Shown here piece after piece: positions 33,293 to 41,919 of a stretch of 64,000 nt of DNA. Below the pieces are notes generated by a model. The model was not told the DNA's origin. It saw nothing but the letters and a program-made list of their open reading frames with translations, and did no database searches. Source of the stretch: Allobogoriella alba (lineage in GTDB: Bacteria > Actinomycetota > Actinomycetes > Actinomycetales > Actinomycetaceae). How positions within the stretch are numbered: the first letter of the stretch is position 1; each line of letters starts with the position of its first letter. The stretch spans positions 682,001 to 746,000 of the forward strand of contig NZ_JBHTCQ010000001.1 in NCBI RefSeq assembly GCF_042665525.1. Direction: 5' to 3'. The translations under genes and the position numbers were made by a program.

Positions 33293-34975
33293 GTGAACAG
33301 TCGCGGCCGCCGGCCGGCGATCGTCCTCGTCTCCGGGGAGCACGCGCAGCACCTCGTCGACGAGTTCTGCCGCTATGACCGTGACTACGAGCTGCACCCC
33401 GCCACCTCCAGCGCCGAGGCCCTCGAGCGCACGAGGCAGCTGCGCGACGCCGGCACCCAGGTGGCCCTCTTCGTCAGCGACTCCGAGCTGCCGGACGCCC
33501 ACGTCCTCGCCGCCTTCAAGGAGTGGCGTGCCGTCGTGCCCACCGCCAGGCGGGCGATCGTCACCCCGATCGAGCGGTTCCTGCGCGACGCGCCCGCGCT
33601 GCGCGCCCCGATGGCGAACGGGAAGTACGACGCGTACCTCCTGCTGCCGCGCGGCCCCCGCGACGAGGAGTTCCACAGCGCGATCACCGACCTGCTCTCC
33701 GACTGGGGCTCCACCGTCCCGGAGCCGGAGGCGGTCACCGCGAAGATCGTCACGCCGGCGACGACGGCGCTCACCCTGGAGATCCGCGACTTCTTCGACC
33801 GGATGGGGATGCCGAGCCGGACCTACCACCCCGACAGCGAGGTCGGTCGCATCGTGCGGGAGAGGTTCCCGCCGGACGCCGAGTACCCGCTCGTGTGGTC
33901 GGTCGTGCGGGACCCCGTCGAGGCCCGCTCGGTCGCCGACGTCGCCCGGTCCATCTACGGCACGCCCGACGAGCCGTCCGTGCCCGGCGTCGTCGACCTG
34001 GTCGTCGTCGGGGCCGGACCGGCCGGCCTGGCCGCTGCCGTGTACGCCTGCTCCGAGGGACTCTCGACCGTGGTGCTCGAGGAGAGCGCGATCGGGGGGC
34101 AGGCCGGGACCAGCTCGATGATCCGGAACTACCTCGGCTTCCCCCGCGGCATCTCCGGGATGCGGCTCGCCGCGCGGGCCCGCAATCAGGCCCTCCGGTT
34201 CGGCGCCCAGTTCTTCACCGGCTGGCCCGTGACACGCCTGGAGCCAGGAACACCGCACGTCGTGCGCACCGAGGGCGGCGACGTGCGCGGCCGGGCGGTG
34301 GTGATCGCCTGCGGCGCCCGATACCGGCGCCTGGGCGTCCAGGCCCTGGAGGCGCGCGTCGGCACCGGCGTGCACTACGGCGCCGCGCTGACCGCCGCCC
34401 GGGAGATGGAGGGCCGCGACGTGGTCGTCGTCGGTGGCGGGAACTCGGCCGGCCAGGCCGCCGTGCACCTCTCCCGCTTCGCCCGCAGCGTCCGGGTCGT
34501 GGCCCGTCGGGCGGCCCTCGAGCAGACCATGTCCTCCTACCTCATCGGTGAGATCGCCACCACGCCGTCGATCACCGTGCACGCCCCCGCCACCGTCGTG
34601 GATGGCGGTGGCGAGGACGCGCTGGAGTGGCTCACGCTGGAGGACGGCCGCACCGGTGAGCGCACCACCGTCGACGCCGGCGGGCTGTTCCTGCTGCTGG
34701 GCGCCGAGCCGCAGTGCCGCTGGCTTCCGGGCTCGATCGCGATGGACGACCAGGGCTTCGTCCTCACGGGTCGGGACGTGCCGCGGACGGCCTGGATGGA
34801 CGGCCTGCCACCGTCCGACCTCGCCACCACGGTTCCCGGGGTCTTCGCCGTCGGCGACGTGCGGTCCGGCTCGATGAAGCGGGTCGCGGCGGCCAGCGGG
34901 GAAGGCGCCTCCGTGGTCCCGCTCGTCCACCGCTGGCTCGCCGGCCTGCGCGAGTCGGCCGGCGCGGCGTCGTGA
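33293..34975 (+). CDS. Fused response-regulator receiver / thioredoxin-reductase-like flavoprotein
   Basis: 560 residues. Residues 1-110 form a receiver-like domain (AIVLVSGEHAQHLVDEF; candidate phospho-Asp63 in LFVSDSELP) without the conserved Lys. Residues about 140-220 look like a thioredoxin/glutaredoxin-type fold (EIRDFFDRMGMPSRTYHPDSE). From about 233 it is a pyridine-nucleotide flavoprotein: FAD motif VVGAGPAGLAAAVYAC and NAD(P) motif VVVGGGNSAGQAAVHLSRF. The redox CxxC normally before the NAD(P) loop is replaced by GAAL, so it cannot act as an ordinary thioredoxin reductase. GTG start with TACGAT exactly 7 bases upstream (33280-33285), a leaderless promoter. No kinase is adjacent. Confidence 0.86.
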   Translation: MNSRGRRPAIVLVSGEHAQHLVDEFCRYDRDYELHPATSSAEALERTRQLRDAGTQVALFVSDSELPDAHVLAAFKEWRAVVPTARRAIVTPIERFLRDAPALRAPMANGKYDAYLLLPRGPRDEEFHSAITDLLSDWGSTVPEPEAVTAKIVTPATTALTLEIRDFFDRMGMPSRTYHPDSEVGRIVRERFPPDAEYPLVWSVVRDPVEARSVADVARSIYGTPDEPSVPGVVDLVVVGAGPAGLAAAVYACSEGLSTVVLEESAIGGQAGTSSMIRNYLGFPRGISGMRLAARARNQALRFGAQFFTGWPVTRLEPGTPHVVRTEGGDVRGRAVVIACGARYRRLGVQALEARVGTGVHYGAALTAAREMEGRDVVVVGGGNSAGQAAVHLSRFARSVRVVARRAALEQTMSSYLIGEIATTPSITVHAPATVVDGGGEDALEWLTLEDGRTGERTTVDAGGLFLLLGAEPQCRWLPGSIAMDDQGFVLTGRDVPRTAWMDGLPPSDLATTVPGVFAVGDVRSGSMKRVAAASGEGASVVPLVHRWLAGLRESAGAAS

Positions 34976-35075
34976 GAGGGCTCGACGCGGGGACGTCGGC
35001 GTCCCTGGCGTAGAGTCCGAGACCGACCCGGCCGGAGGCGCGGCTTCGACGACGCAGCGAGGGGGAGGAACAGCC

Positions 35076-35771
35076 ATGGCGTCCAGCTCGCTGCACCGGC
35101 ACGTGGCCGACACGCTCGGGCGCCGGGTCGCCGGTGGTGAGCTCCCGGCCGGGAGCGTCGTGAACCTCGCTGGCCTGGAGCGGGAGTTCGGCGTCTCACG
35201 GACGGTGGCGCGCGAGGCGATGCGGCTCCTCGAGTCGCTCGGCATGGTCGAGGCCCGTCGCCGTGTCGGCCTCATCGTGGCCGACGCGGCGCGGTGGAAC
35301 GTCCTCAGCCCGCAGGTCATCGAGTGGCGGCTGGCCGGGCCAGGGCGGGACGCCCAGCTGCGGTCGCTGCTGGACCTGCGGGTCGCGGTGGAGCCGACGG
35401 CGGCCCGTTCTGCCGCGGTCCACGCCACCGACGAGGACCGCGCGCGGCTCAAGGTCCTGGCACGCCGGCTCCGCGACCTCGGTGAGCAGGGACTGGGACA
35501 GACGGACGAGTACCTGCAGACCGACGTCGACTTCCACCAGACCCTGCTGCGTGCCAGCGGCAACGAGATGCTGGCGGCGCTGGACCGCGTGGTCGAGGCC
35601 GTCATGGTGGGACGCACCCGGCTCGGCCTGTCCCCGAAGATCCCCGTGGCGGAGGTCCTGGATCACCACGAGACGACGGCGCGGGCGATCGGGGAGCGAC
35701 TGCCGGAGGCCGCCGAGGTCTACTCGCGGATGCTCGTGGCGCGGGTGCGGGCCGAGTTCGTCCTGCCCTGA
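35076..35771 (+). CDS. GntR-family regulator, FadR subfamily (FCD domain)
   Basis: 231 residues. N-terminal winged helix (LHRHVADTLGRRVAGGELPAG, EREFGVSRTVAREAMRLLESLGM), then an all-helical FCD domain with metal-site residues in RVAVEPTAARSAA, DVDFHQTLLRASGN and DHHETTARAI. FCD regulators sense organic acids such as sugar acids. It may control the TRAP operon starting at 37171, whose class often carries sugar acids, although a convergent serine hydrolase lies between. Its 3' end overlaps that hydrolase gene by 52 nt. RBS GGGGGAGGAA. Confidence 0.88.
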   Translation: MASSSLHRHVADTLGRRVAGGELPAGSVVNLAGLEREFGVSRTVAREAMRLLESLGMVEARRRVGLIVADAARWNVLSPQVIEWRLAGPGRDAQLRSLLDLRVAVEPTAARSAAVHATDEDRARLKVLARRLRDLGEQGLGQTDEYLQTDVDFHQTLLRASGNEMLAALDRVVEAVMVGRTRLGLSPKIPVAEVLDHHETTARAIGERLPEAAEVYSRMLVARVRAEFVLP

Positions 35772-36910
35772 GCCCAGCCCTGCGCGGCCGTGACCAGCGC
35801 CCGCCGGAGCGGGTCGACGTCGAAGGCCCGGCGGCGCGGGTGCACGCGGTTCGTCAGCAGCACCACGACGGTGTCGCGGTCCAGGTCCACGGCCAGCAGC
35901 GTCCCGGTGAAGCCCGCGTGCCACAGCAGCTCCGGCCCGCCCGTCACGGCCGGACCGCGACCACCCACGCGCAGTCCCACGGCCTGGTCGAAGCCGACGC
36001 GGCGCGCCTCCTCGGCCGGGAGCGTCCCGGTGCGCAGCAGGGCGCGGCTCTCCGGTCGCAGCAGACCTCCGGCACCGGTGCGTACCTCCTCGGCGAGCCG
36101 GAGCAGGTCCTCGGCGGTGGAGAACGCGCCGGCGTTCCCCGCCCCGCCGAGAGCCCAGGCGGTCTCGTCGTGCACCTCGCCGCGGACCAGGCCCCGGGGT
36201 GGCTGGTCCTGGTACTCGGTGGCGGCCACGGGCGCGCCCGGCGCCGGTGTCCAGCTCGTGCTCGCCATCCCGAGCGGGCCGGTGACGGTCGCCCCGACGA
36301 GCGAGGGGAGGTCGCGCCCGGTGACCTCGGTCAGCAGCAGCCCGAGCACCAGGTGGCCGACGCACGAGTAGACGTGGCGGCGGCCCGGCCGGGCGGTGAT
36401 CGGCTCGGTCAGCACACGGCCTGCCCTGCGAGCGGGTGGGACCTCCCAGAGCGCCGTGACGGGGGGCAGGCCCGCGGTGTGGGTGAGGAGGTGCCGGACG
36501 GTGACCGCCCGGCGCTCGGGCTCGCCGTCGCCGGCGAAGGCGGGCAGGTGCTCGACGACCGGCGCGTCCAGGTCGATGGTGCCGGCGTCGTGCTGGACGA
36601 GTGCCGTCGTCGCGGTGAGGAGCTTCGTCAGCGACGCGATGTCCCACCGGGTCCGCGCCGTGACCGGCTCGCGCTGCGCCACCGGCAGCAGGCCGCCGTC
36701 GGGGTCGTGCAGCACGGCGTGGCCGTCCCACGCATGGGCGACCACCCGCCCGCGGTGCGCGACCAGCGCCTGCGCACCTGGCGTCCCGGCCCGCGTCGGC
36801 GCCACCTGCGGGACACGGGCAAGTGCCGTCCTGGTCGCCTCCGCGAGCAGCGCCGCGACCGCCTCGCGCAGCTCGGCGTCGGCGACCGTCGTGGCGCTGG
36901 AGGTGGACAT
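35720..36910 (-). CDS. Serine hydrolase, beta-lactamase/esterase family
   Basis: 396 residues. SxxK nucleophile Ser93/Lys96 in WDIASLTK, the second motif Tyr in HVYSCVGHLVLG, and the third motif HAGFTG near the C-terminus. HLLTHTAGLPP is conserved in class C-like esterases and D-aminopeptidases. No signal peptide, so probably a cytoplasmic esterase or peptidase. In-frame starts up to 37054 exist, but the ATG at 36910 begins the normal domain and has a GGGAG upstream. Its last 17 codons overlap the end of the convergent FCD regulator. Confidence 0.84.
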   Translation of the reverse strand: MSTSSATTVADAELREAVAALLAEATRTALARVPQVAPTRAGTPGAQALVAHRGRVVAHAWDGHAVLHDPDGGLLPVAQREPVTARTRWDIASLTKLLTATTALVQHDAGTIDLDAPVVEHLPAFAGDGEPERRAVTVRHLLTHTAGLPPVTALWEVPPARRAGRVLTEPITARPGRRHVYSCVGHLVLGLLLTEVTGRDLPSLVGATVTGPLGMASTSWTPAPGAPVAATEYQDQPPRGLVRGEVHDETAWALGGAGNAGAFSTAEDLLRLAEEVRTGAGGLLRPESRALLRTGTLPAEEARRVGFDQAVGLRVGGRGPAVTGGPELLWHAGFTGTLLAVDLDRDTVVVLLTNRVHPRRRAFDVDPLRRALVTAAQGWAQGRTNSARTRATSIRE

Positions 36911-37058
36911 GGGGCCGCGCTCCCGAGGTCGGCGACGTGGCGCCCAGGGTATCGGTGCCGCGCGCCGCGTGAGGCGGCTAAGCGAGGTGGCACGTCCGGT
37001 CATTGGGATTACTTGTGCGTCCGTCCGCGGCGGTGGCAGCATACGGATCGACAACGGG

Positions 37059-37069
37059 TGACGGCGTCA
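37059..37069. promoter_or_regulatory. Short palindrome upstream of the TRAP operon
   Basis: TGACG-G-CGTCA, perfect 5-bp arms, about 100 bp before the TRAP binding protein, in a 260-bp regulatory interval that also contains an A+T-richer GTCATTGGGATTACTTG stretch (36999-37015). Possible operator; the regulator is unknown. Confidence 0.3.
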
Positions 37070-37170
37070 GGTCGGTGGTGACCTTGGCGAGCCCCGGCAG
37101 GCGCACAAGCACCGGAGCGCGCCATCGGGGTCGCGACGCGTTCGGCCCGGGCACATGGAGGAGAACGATC

Positions 37171-38175
37171 ATGCAGCGTCGCAGACGAACTTTGATGATA
37201 TCAATCGCGTCACTCGCGGCGGCCAGCGTGCTCGCCGCGTGCGGTGGCGGAGGCGGCGGCCAGGACGAGACCCACACCCTCCGTTTCAACCACGTGCTCG
37301 CCGAGAGCGAGCCGTTCCACCAGGGGTTCCTGGACTGGGCCTCCGCCGTCGAGGAGCGCACCGACGGCGGGCTGACGATCGAGGTCTACCCCTCGGCCCA
37401 GCTTGGTGTCGAGGAGGACATCATCGAGCAGATCCAGGGCGGGGCGAACATCGGCCAGAACACCGACGCCGCCCGCCTCGGCCAGTACGTCGAGGAGCTC
37501 GCCGTGGTCAACGGCCCGTACTTCGTCGACACCCTCGAGGAGGTCGAGTCGCTCTCCGAGTCCGAGACCCTCCAGGGCCACCTCGACGCGCTCGAGGAGC
37601 AGGGCCTGAAGGTCATCTCGTTCAACTGGGTGCAGACGCACCGGCACTTCTTCACCAACCAGGAGGTCAACACCCCCGAGGACCTGGCCGGGCTGCGGAT
37701 CCGGACCCCCGGCGCACCCATCTGGCAGGAGTCCGTCCGCGCGCTCGGCGCGGAGCCGGTCGCCATGGACTTCGGTGAGGTGTACTCCGGCCTCCAGCAG
37801 GGCGCCCTCGACGGCGCCGAGCTGGTCTACGCCAACATCCCCGGCGGGAACCTCTTCGAGGTGGTCGACCACGCGACGGAGACCAACCACATCCTCCTCA
37901 TCAACTTCGAGGTGGTCAGCGCCGAGTGGTTCAACTCGCTGCCGGAGGAGTACCAGCGGGCCCTGGTGGAGGAGGCCGACCGGGCCGGCATGGAGACCTC
38001 CCAGGCGATGGAGGACCAGATCCCCGAGATCAAGGAGCAGCTCGAGGCCGAGGGCATGACCATCAACGAGAGCCCCGACATCGAGGCGTTCCGCGAGGCC
38101 GGCAACGCCGCCTACGAGGAGCTGGGCCTCACCGAGGTGCGGGACCAGATCTGGCAGGAGATCGGCCGGGAGTGA
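37171..38175 (+). CDS. TRAP transporter solute-binding lipoprotein (DctP family)
   Basis: 334 residues. Signal peptide MQRRRRTLMISIASLAAASVLAAC with lipid Cys24. The DctP fold is clear: TLRFNHVLAESEPFHQGFLDWA, IEVYPSAQLGVEEDIIEQIQGG, and the ligand-carboxylate Arg in AGLRIRTPGAPIWQESVRALGAEPVAM (excerpted). TRAP receptors bind carboxylates such as sugar acids, C4-acids or sialic acid. RBS GGAGGAGAA. First gene of a four-gene operon (dctP-like, dctQ-like, dctM-like, SDR) with overlapping stops and starts. Confidence 0.94.
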   Translation: MQRRRRTLMISIASLAAASVLAACGGGGGGQDETHTLRFNHVLAESEPFHQGFLDWASAVEERTDGGLTIEVYPSAQLGVEEDIIEQIQGGANIGQNTDAARLGQYVEELAVVNGPYFVDTLEEVESLSESETLQGHLDALEEQGLKVISFNWVQTHRHFFTNQEVNTPEDLAGLRIRTPGAPIWQESVRALGAEPVAMDFGEVYSGLQQGALDGAELVYANIPGGNLFEVVDHATETNHILLINFEVVSAEWFNSLPEEYQRALVEEADRAGMETSQAMEDQIPEIKEQLEAEGMTINESPDIEAFREAGNAAYEELGLTEVRDQIWQEIGRE

Positions 38176-38741
38176 GCAGCGTCCCCGACGGCGAGAACGG
38201 CGGCCCGAGCCGGGGCGCCACCGAGGACGACGGGTCCGGCCGCGGCTTCTACCACCTGCTGGGACGGGTCGAGCTGCGGTTCGCCCAGGTCTGCGTGGTC
38301 CTCATGACCGTGCTGGTGCTTCTCTCCGCCGTCGCCCGGACCGCAGGGCAGCCGATGAACTGGACGGTGGACCTCGCCACGTTCACCTTCGCGTGGGCCG
38401 TCTTCGTCGGCGCCGACGTCACCTGGCGCCGCGGACGGATGGTGAGCATCGACCTGCTCGTGGACCGGGTGCCGCCGACCCTGCGGAACTGGGTCCGGCT
38501 GGCCAACTACGTGCTGATCGCCGTCTTCCTCGTCGCCCTGGTCGTCACCGGGGTCGTGCTGGCCGGCGACGCCGCCGACCGCAGCTTCGACGGACTGCCG
38601 GCCATCAGCTACACGTGGGTCACCATCGCCGTGCCGGTCGGCTCCCTCCTCATGCTCTACACGACGGCGCGCAAGATCCGTGACCACGTCGCAGCCATGC
38701 GCGGCCGGGCGACGCCGGAGGGGGAGGGGACGCCGTCATGA
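38172..38741 (+). CDS. TRAP transporter small permease (DctQ family)
   Basis: 189 residues, four membrane helices. GTG start overlaps the upstream stop (GTGA). FTFAWAVFVGADVTWRRGRMVSIDLLVDRVPP is the conserved DctQ segment (excerpted), and YTWVTIAVPVGSLLMLYTTARKIRDH closes the fold. It forms the membrane unit with the large permease, driven by a sodium gradient, not ATP. An acidic, Gly-rich N-terminal 25 residues are cytoplasmic. Confidence 0.9.
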   Translation: MSSVPDGENGGPSRGATEDDGSGRGFYHLLGRVELRFAQVCVVLMTVLVLLSAVARTAGQPMNWTVDLATFTFAWAVFVGADVTWRRGRMVSIDLLVDRVPPTLRNWVRLANYVLIAVFLVALVVTGVVLAGDAADRSFDGLPAISYTWVTIAVPVGSLLMLYTTARKIRDHVAAMRGRATPEGEGTPS

Positions 38742-40012
38742 CCCTCGTGCTGATCGTCTTCCTCGTCCTCGTCGCCCTCGGCATGCCGGTCGCGTTCGCG
38801 ATCGGGATCTCCGGGTTCGTGTTCTTCCTCAGCCAGGACCTGGACGTGAACATCCCCGCCCAGGTGGCCGTCACGCAGACCCAGAACTTCGCGATCCTCG
38901 CGATCCCGCTGTTCGTGCTGGCCGGCAACTGCCTCAACGAGACGGGCCTGACCAGGCGCCTGCTCGACTTCGCCTCCGCACTCACCGGCCACATGCGGGC
39001 AGGCCTCGGTCACGTCAACGCCGTCTCGGCGTTCATGATGGGCGGCGTCACGAGCTCGGCGATCGGCGACGCCACGATGTTCGGTCGGGTGCTCGGCCCG
39101 GCCATGATGGCGAAGAACTACGCTCCGGGCTTCGCCGCGGGCGTCATCGGCACCTCGGCGATCATCACGACGATGGTGCCCCCCGGCACCGGCCTGATCC
39201 TGTACGGCACCCTCGGCGAGGTCTCCATCGGCCGGCTGTTCGTCGCCGGCGTCGTTCCCGGCGTGGTCATGACGCTGCTCATCATGGCCGCGGTGTCGAT
39301 CACCGCGCGGCGCGGCGACTACCCGCGCGAGCGGGACCGGCGGGCGCCGCTGGCCGAGGTGCTGCGCACCGGCGTCCGGGCGATCTGGGCGCTGCTCTTC
39401 CCGGTCATCCTGATCCTCGGGCTCCGCTTCGGCTTCTTCACCCCCTCCGAGGCCGGCGCCTTCGCCGTCGCCTACGCCCTGGTCGTCGGGGCCCTGTTCT
39501 ACCGCGAGCTGACCTGGGCGCGGTTGCGTCGCGCACTGTCGGACACCGTGGTCGACGTCGGCATGATCATGCTGCTCATCGCCCTCTCGGGCGGCTGGGG
39601 CTACGCACTGACCTGGGACCGGGTGCCGCAGACGATCATGGACGTCCTGCTCGGCATCTCGGAGAACCCGACGGTGATCCTGCTGGTCCTCGTGGTCTCC
39701 CTGCTCGTGGTCGGCATGTTCATGGACTCCACCGTCCTCATCCTGCTCCTGACCACGATGCTCGTCCCCGTCGCGGAGATGATCGGTCTCGACCCGATCC
39801 ACTTCGGGATCGTGATGGTGCTGACGCTCACCCTCGGCCTGCTGACGCCGCCCGTCGGCATCGTCATGCTCATCGTCTGCCAGCAGTTCCGGACCGACGT
39901 GCCCACCTACCTGCGCCAGTCCGTCTACCTCTGGCTCGCGCTGCTGGCGCTCGTGGTGCTCGTGATCCTCGTGCCGGGCACGACCACGTGGCTCCCCGAG
40001 CTCATCTACTAG
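38738..40012 (+). CDS. TRAP transporter large permease (DctM family)
   Basis: 424 residues, about 12 membrane helices. Family segments: LVALGMPVAFAIGISGFVFF, GGVTSSAIGDATMFGRVLGPAMM, TSAIITTMVPPGTGLILYG, and the C-terminal DPIHFGIVMVLTLTLGLLTPPVGIVM. Start ATG overlaps the small permease by 4 nt (ATGA). It contains the transport path for the substrate handed over by the DctP-like protein. Confidence 0.95.
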   Translation: MTLVLIVFLVLVALGMPVAFAIGISGFVFFLSQDLDVNIPAQVAVTQTQNFAILAIPLFVLAGNCLNETGLTRRLLDFASALTGHMRAGLGHVNAVSAFMMGGVTSSAIGDATMFGRVLGPAMMAKNYAPGFAAGVIGTSAIITTMVPPGTGLILYGTLGEVSIGRLFVAGVVPGVVMTLLIMAAVSITARRGDYPRERDRRAPLAEVLRTGVRAIWALLFPVILILGLRFGFFTPSEAGAFAVAYALVVGALFYRELTWARLRRALSDTVVDVGMIMLLIALSGGWGYALTWDRVPQTIMDVLLGISENPTVILLVLVVSLLVVGMFMDSTVLILLLTTMLVPVAEMIGLDPIHFGIVMVLTLTLGLLTPPVGIVMLIVCQQFRTDVPTYLRQSVYLWLALLALVVLVILVPGTTTWLPELIY

Positions 40013-40024
40013 GAAGGACGCGAG

Positions 40025-40783
40025 GTGGACTTCAGCGGCAAGACGGTCCTCGTGACCGGTGCGGGTGCCGGCATCGGCCGCGCGACCGCTCTGCTGCTCG
40101 CGCGGCACGGCGCGTCCGTCGTCGTCAACGCGACCGCGGGCTCCGACCGTGGGCCGGCCACCGTCGAAGCGATTGCGGCCGGCGGCGGACGCGCGGTGCT
40201 CGCGGCCGGCGAGGTGCAGGACGCGGCGGCGTGCGAGGCGGCGGTGGAGACGGCCGTGGCGACGTTCGGCGGGATCGACGTCCTGGTCAACAACGCGGGC
40301 CTGGCCATCCCCGGCACGGTCGAGACGACGACCGAGGCGGACCTGGACCGGATGCTCGCGGTCAACGTCAAGGGCACCGTGCTGATGTCCCGGGCGGCGC
40401 TGCCCGCGCTGCGGGACTCGCGCGGCGTCATCGTGAACGTGGCTTCCGTCGCCGGGCTCAAGGGGCACAAGGACCGCGCCGGGTACGCCGCGTCCAAGGG
40501 CGCCGTGGTGGCGTTGACCAAGTCGATGGCGGTGGATCACGTGGGGGAGGGTGTCCGGGTCAACTGCGTCTGCCCCGGGACCACGCTCACCCCGGCCCTC
40601 GAGGCGAAGATCCGCGGCGCGCAGGACCCGGCGGAGACGGAGCGGCAGTTCGTCGCCCGCCAGCCGCTCGGCCGCCTCGCCGCGCCCGAGGAGATCGCCC
40701 ACGCCATCGCCTACGCCGCGTCCGCCGAGGCATCGTTCATGACCGGCTCGGTGCTCGTGATCGACGGCGGCATGACCATGTGA
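40025..40783 (+). CDS. Short-chain dehydrogenase/reductase (SDR) of the TRAP operon
   Basis: 252 residues. TGAGAGIGRATALLL cofactor loop, NNAGLA, Ser in NVASVAGLKG, YAASKGA Tyr/Lys pair and MTGSVLVIDGG at the end: a classical SDR. GTG start behind GGAAGGACG, 12 bases after the DctM-like stop, so it is co-transcribed and probably oxidises the imported acid or alcohol. Similar in pattern to the SDRs at 11678 and 57224, but those belong to other loci. Confidence 0.91.
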   Translation: MDFSGKTVLVTGAGAGIGRATALLLARHGASVVVNATAGSDRGPATVEAIAAGGGRAVLAAGEVQDAAACEAAVETAVATFGGIDVLVNNAGLAIPGTVETTTEADLDRMLAVNVKGTVLMSRAALPALRDSRGVIVNVASVAGLKGHKDRAGYAASKGAVVALTKSMAVDHVGEGVRVNCVCPGTTLTPALEAKIRGAQDPAETERQFVARQPLGRLAAPEEIAHAIAYAASAEASFMTGSVLVIDGGMTM

Positions 40784-40851
40784 CCTGCGGCGTTGGGGGT
40801 ACCGCGCCGTGGAGAGTGCTTCGCGCCGCCGTCGTTCCGTCTCGCGAACCG

Positions 40852-40884
40852 TGTGATAACGGTCGCACCTCCCTGTGATAACGG
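40852..40884 (+). promoter_or_regulatory. CRP-like site with a repeated TGTGATAACGG motif
   Basis: TGTGATAACGGTCGCA (40852-40867) fits the CRP/GlxR pattern TGTGA-N6-TCACA with one mismatch. The undecamer TGTGATAACGG recurs at 40874-40884, 22 bp on (two helical turns). The pair lies just upstream of a leaderless-type promoter (TAGCCT at 40898) for the lipoprotein gene at 40911. Confidence 0.45.
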
Positions 40885-40910
40885 GCCTTTCGCCACGTAG
40901 CCTCAGGTCC

Positions 40911-41894
40911 ATGCGTCGCACCCGGTCCCTGGCTGCCCTGGCACTCGTATGCCTGGTGCTGGCGGCCTGCCGCTTCGGGCCGGGGGGGACCGAGCCCACC
41001 GACGGCGCGACGACGGCGACCGAGAGCCCGACCGCCGAGGAGCCGACGGACGGGACGACCGGCGGCCCGACGGACGAGCCGACGGACAGCACCGGCTCCC
41101 CGAGCGAGGAGCCGTCGACGCCCGAGGAGACGCCCTCCCCCGAGGAGACGACCACTGAGGAGCCGACCTCCGAGGAGCCGACCACCAGCGAGCCGTCCCC
41201 GTCCGACGACGGCGAGGGCTCGGGCGGTGGCGACTCCGACGGTGGCGGTGACTCCGACGGCGGTGGCGACTCCGACGGCGGGTTGGGCGGCGACGAGGAG
41301 CCGGACGACGACGGCGACCTGGGCGGTGCGCCGAGCACCCCCGAGGAGGTCCAGGGGCCCGAGGTCGCCGTCGGCTTCGGCGAGACCTACGTGTGGGACA
41401 ACGGTCTGTCGGTGCGGGTGGACCCGCCGCGCGAGCTCCGGAGCGAGGACCCGGAGGAGAGCCCGTCGACCTCCGGCGAGATGTCCGGATCCGCGGAGGG
41501 CCAGATGTCTGGTTCCGCAGCGCCGGAGTCCGACGACGACGCGCCGGCTGCCGACGAGGGCACGCCCTCGGACGACGCGCCCACGAACGACGCCCCCACC
41601 GAGGACGACGGCGACGAGGTTCTCGTCTTCGACGTCACCGTCGTCAACGGCACCCCCGAGGGCGTGAACCCCGGCTTCTTCTTCTCGCTGACCTCCGGCG
41701 GGCAGCAGGCCCAGGAGTACTTCGACAGCGGCGCCGGACTGACCGGGTCGCCCAACACCACGCTGCCGCCTGGTGAGCAGATCACCTTCCCGCTCGCGTA
41801 CACCGTGACCGACCCGGACGAGCTCGAGCTCGAGATCTGGCCCGAGTACCGGTACTGGCCGGCCTACTTCGTCCTCACCGTCACCTCGAGCTGA
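40911..41894 (+). CDS. Secreted lipoprotein with Thr/Pro/Glu stalk and DUF4352-like beta domain
   Basis: 327 residues. Signal peptide with lipobox LVLAAC (Cys20); residues about 27-150 are a low-complexity Thr/Ser/Glu/Pro then Gly/Asp-rich stalk. The C-terminal part (VAVGFGETYVWDNGLSVRVDPP, VLVFDVTVVNGTPEGVNPGFF, GEQITFPLAYTVTDPD) is an immunoglobulin-like beta sandwich of the DUF4352/telokin type, interrupted by an acidic low-complexity insert. Function unknown; surface-exposed. TAGCCT lies exactly 7 bases before the ATG (leaderless), behind the CRP-like site. Confidence 0.75.
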   Translation: MRRTRSLAALALVCLVLAACRFGPGGTEPTDGATTATESPTAEEPTDGTTGGPTDEPTDSTGSPSEEPSTPEETPSPEETTTEEPTSEEPTTSEPSPSDDGEGSGGGDSDGGGDSDGGGDSDGGLGGDEEPDDDGDLGGAPSTPEEVQGPEVAVGFGETYVWDNGLSVRVDPPRELRSEDPEESPSTSGEMSGSAEGQMSGSAAPESDDDAPAADEGTPSDDAPTNDAPTEDDGDEVLVFDVTVVNGTPEGVNPGFFFSLTSGGQQAQEYFDSGAGLTGSPNTTLPPGEQITFPLAYTVTDPDELELEIWPEYRYWPAYFVLTVTSS

Positions 41895-41919
41895 CGCACC
41901 CGCGGGCAGAATGGGCGCC

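Noticed and set aside
33104..35617. A minus-strand open frame of over 800 codons opposite the fused flavoprotein and FCD regulator.
   Set aside because: No recognisable domain, and the composition is a mirror of the plus-strand genes.
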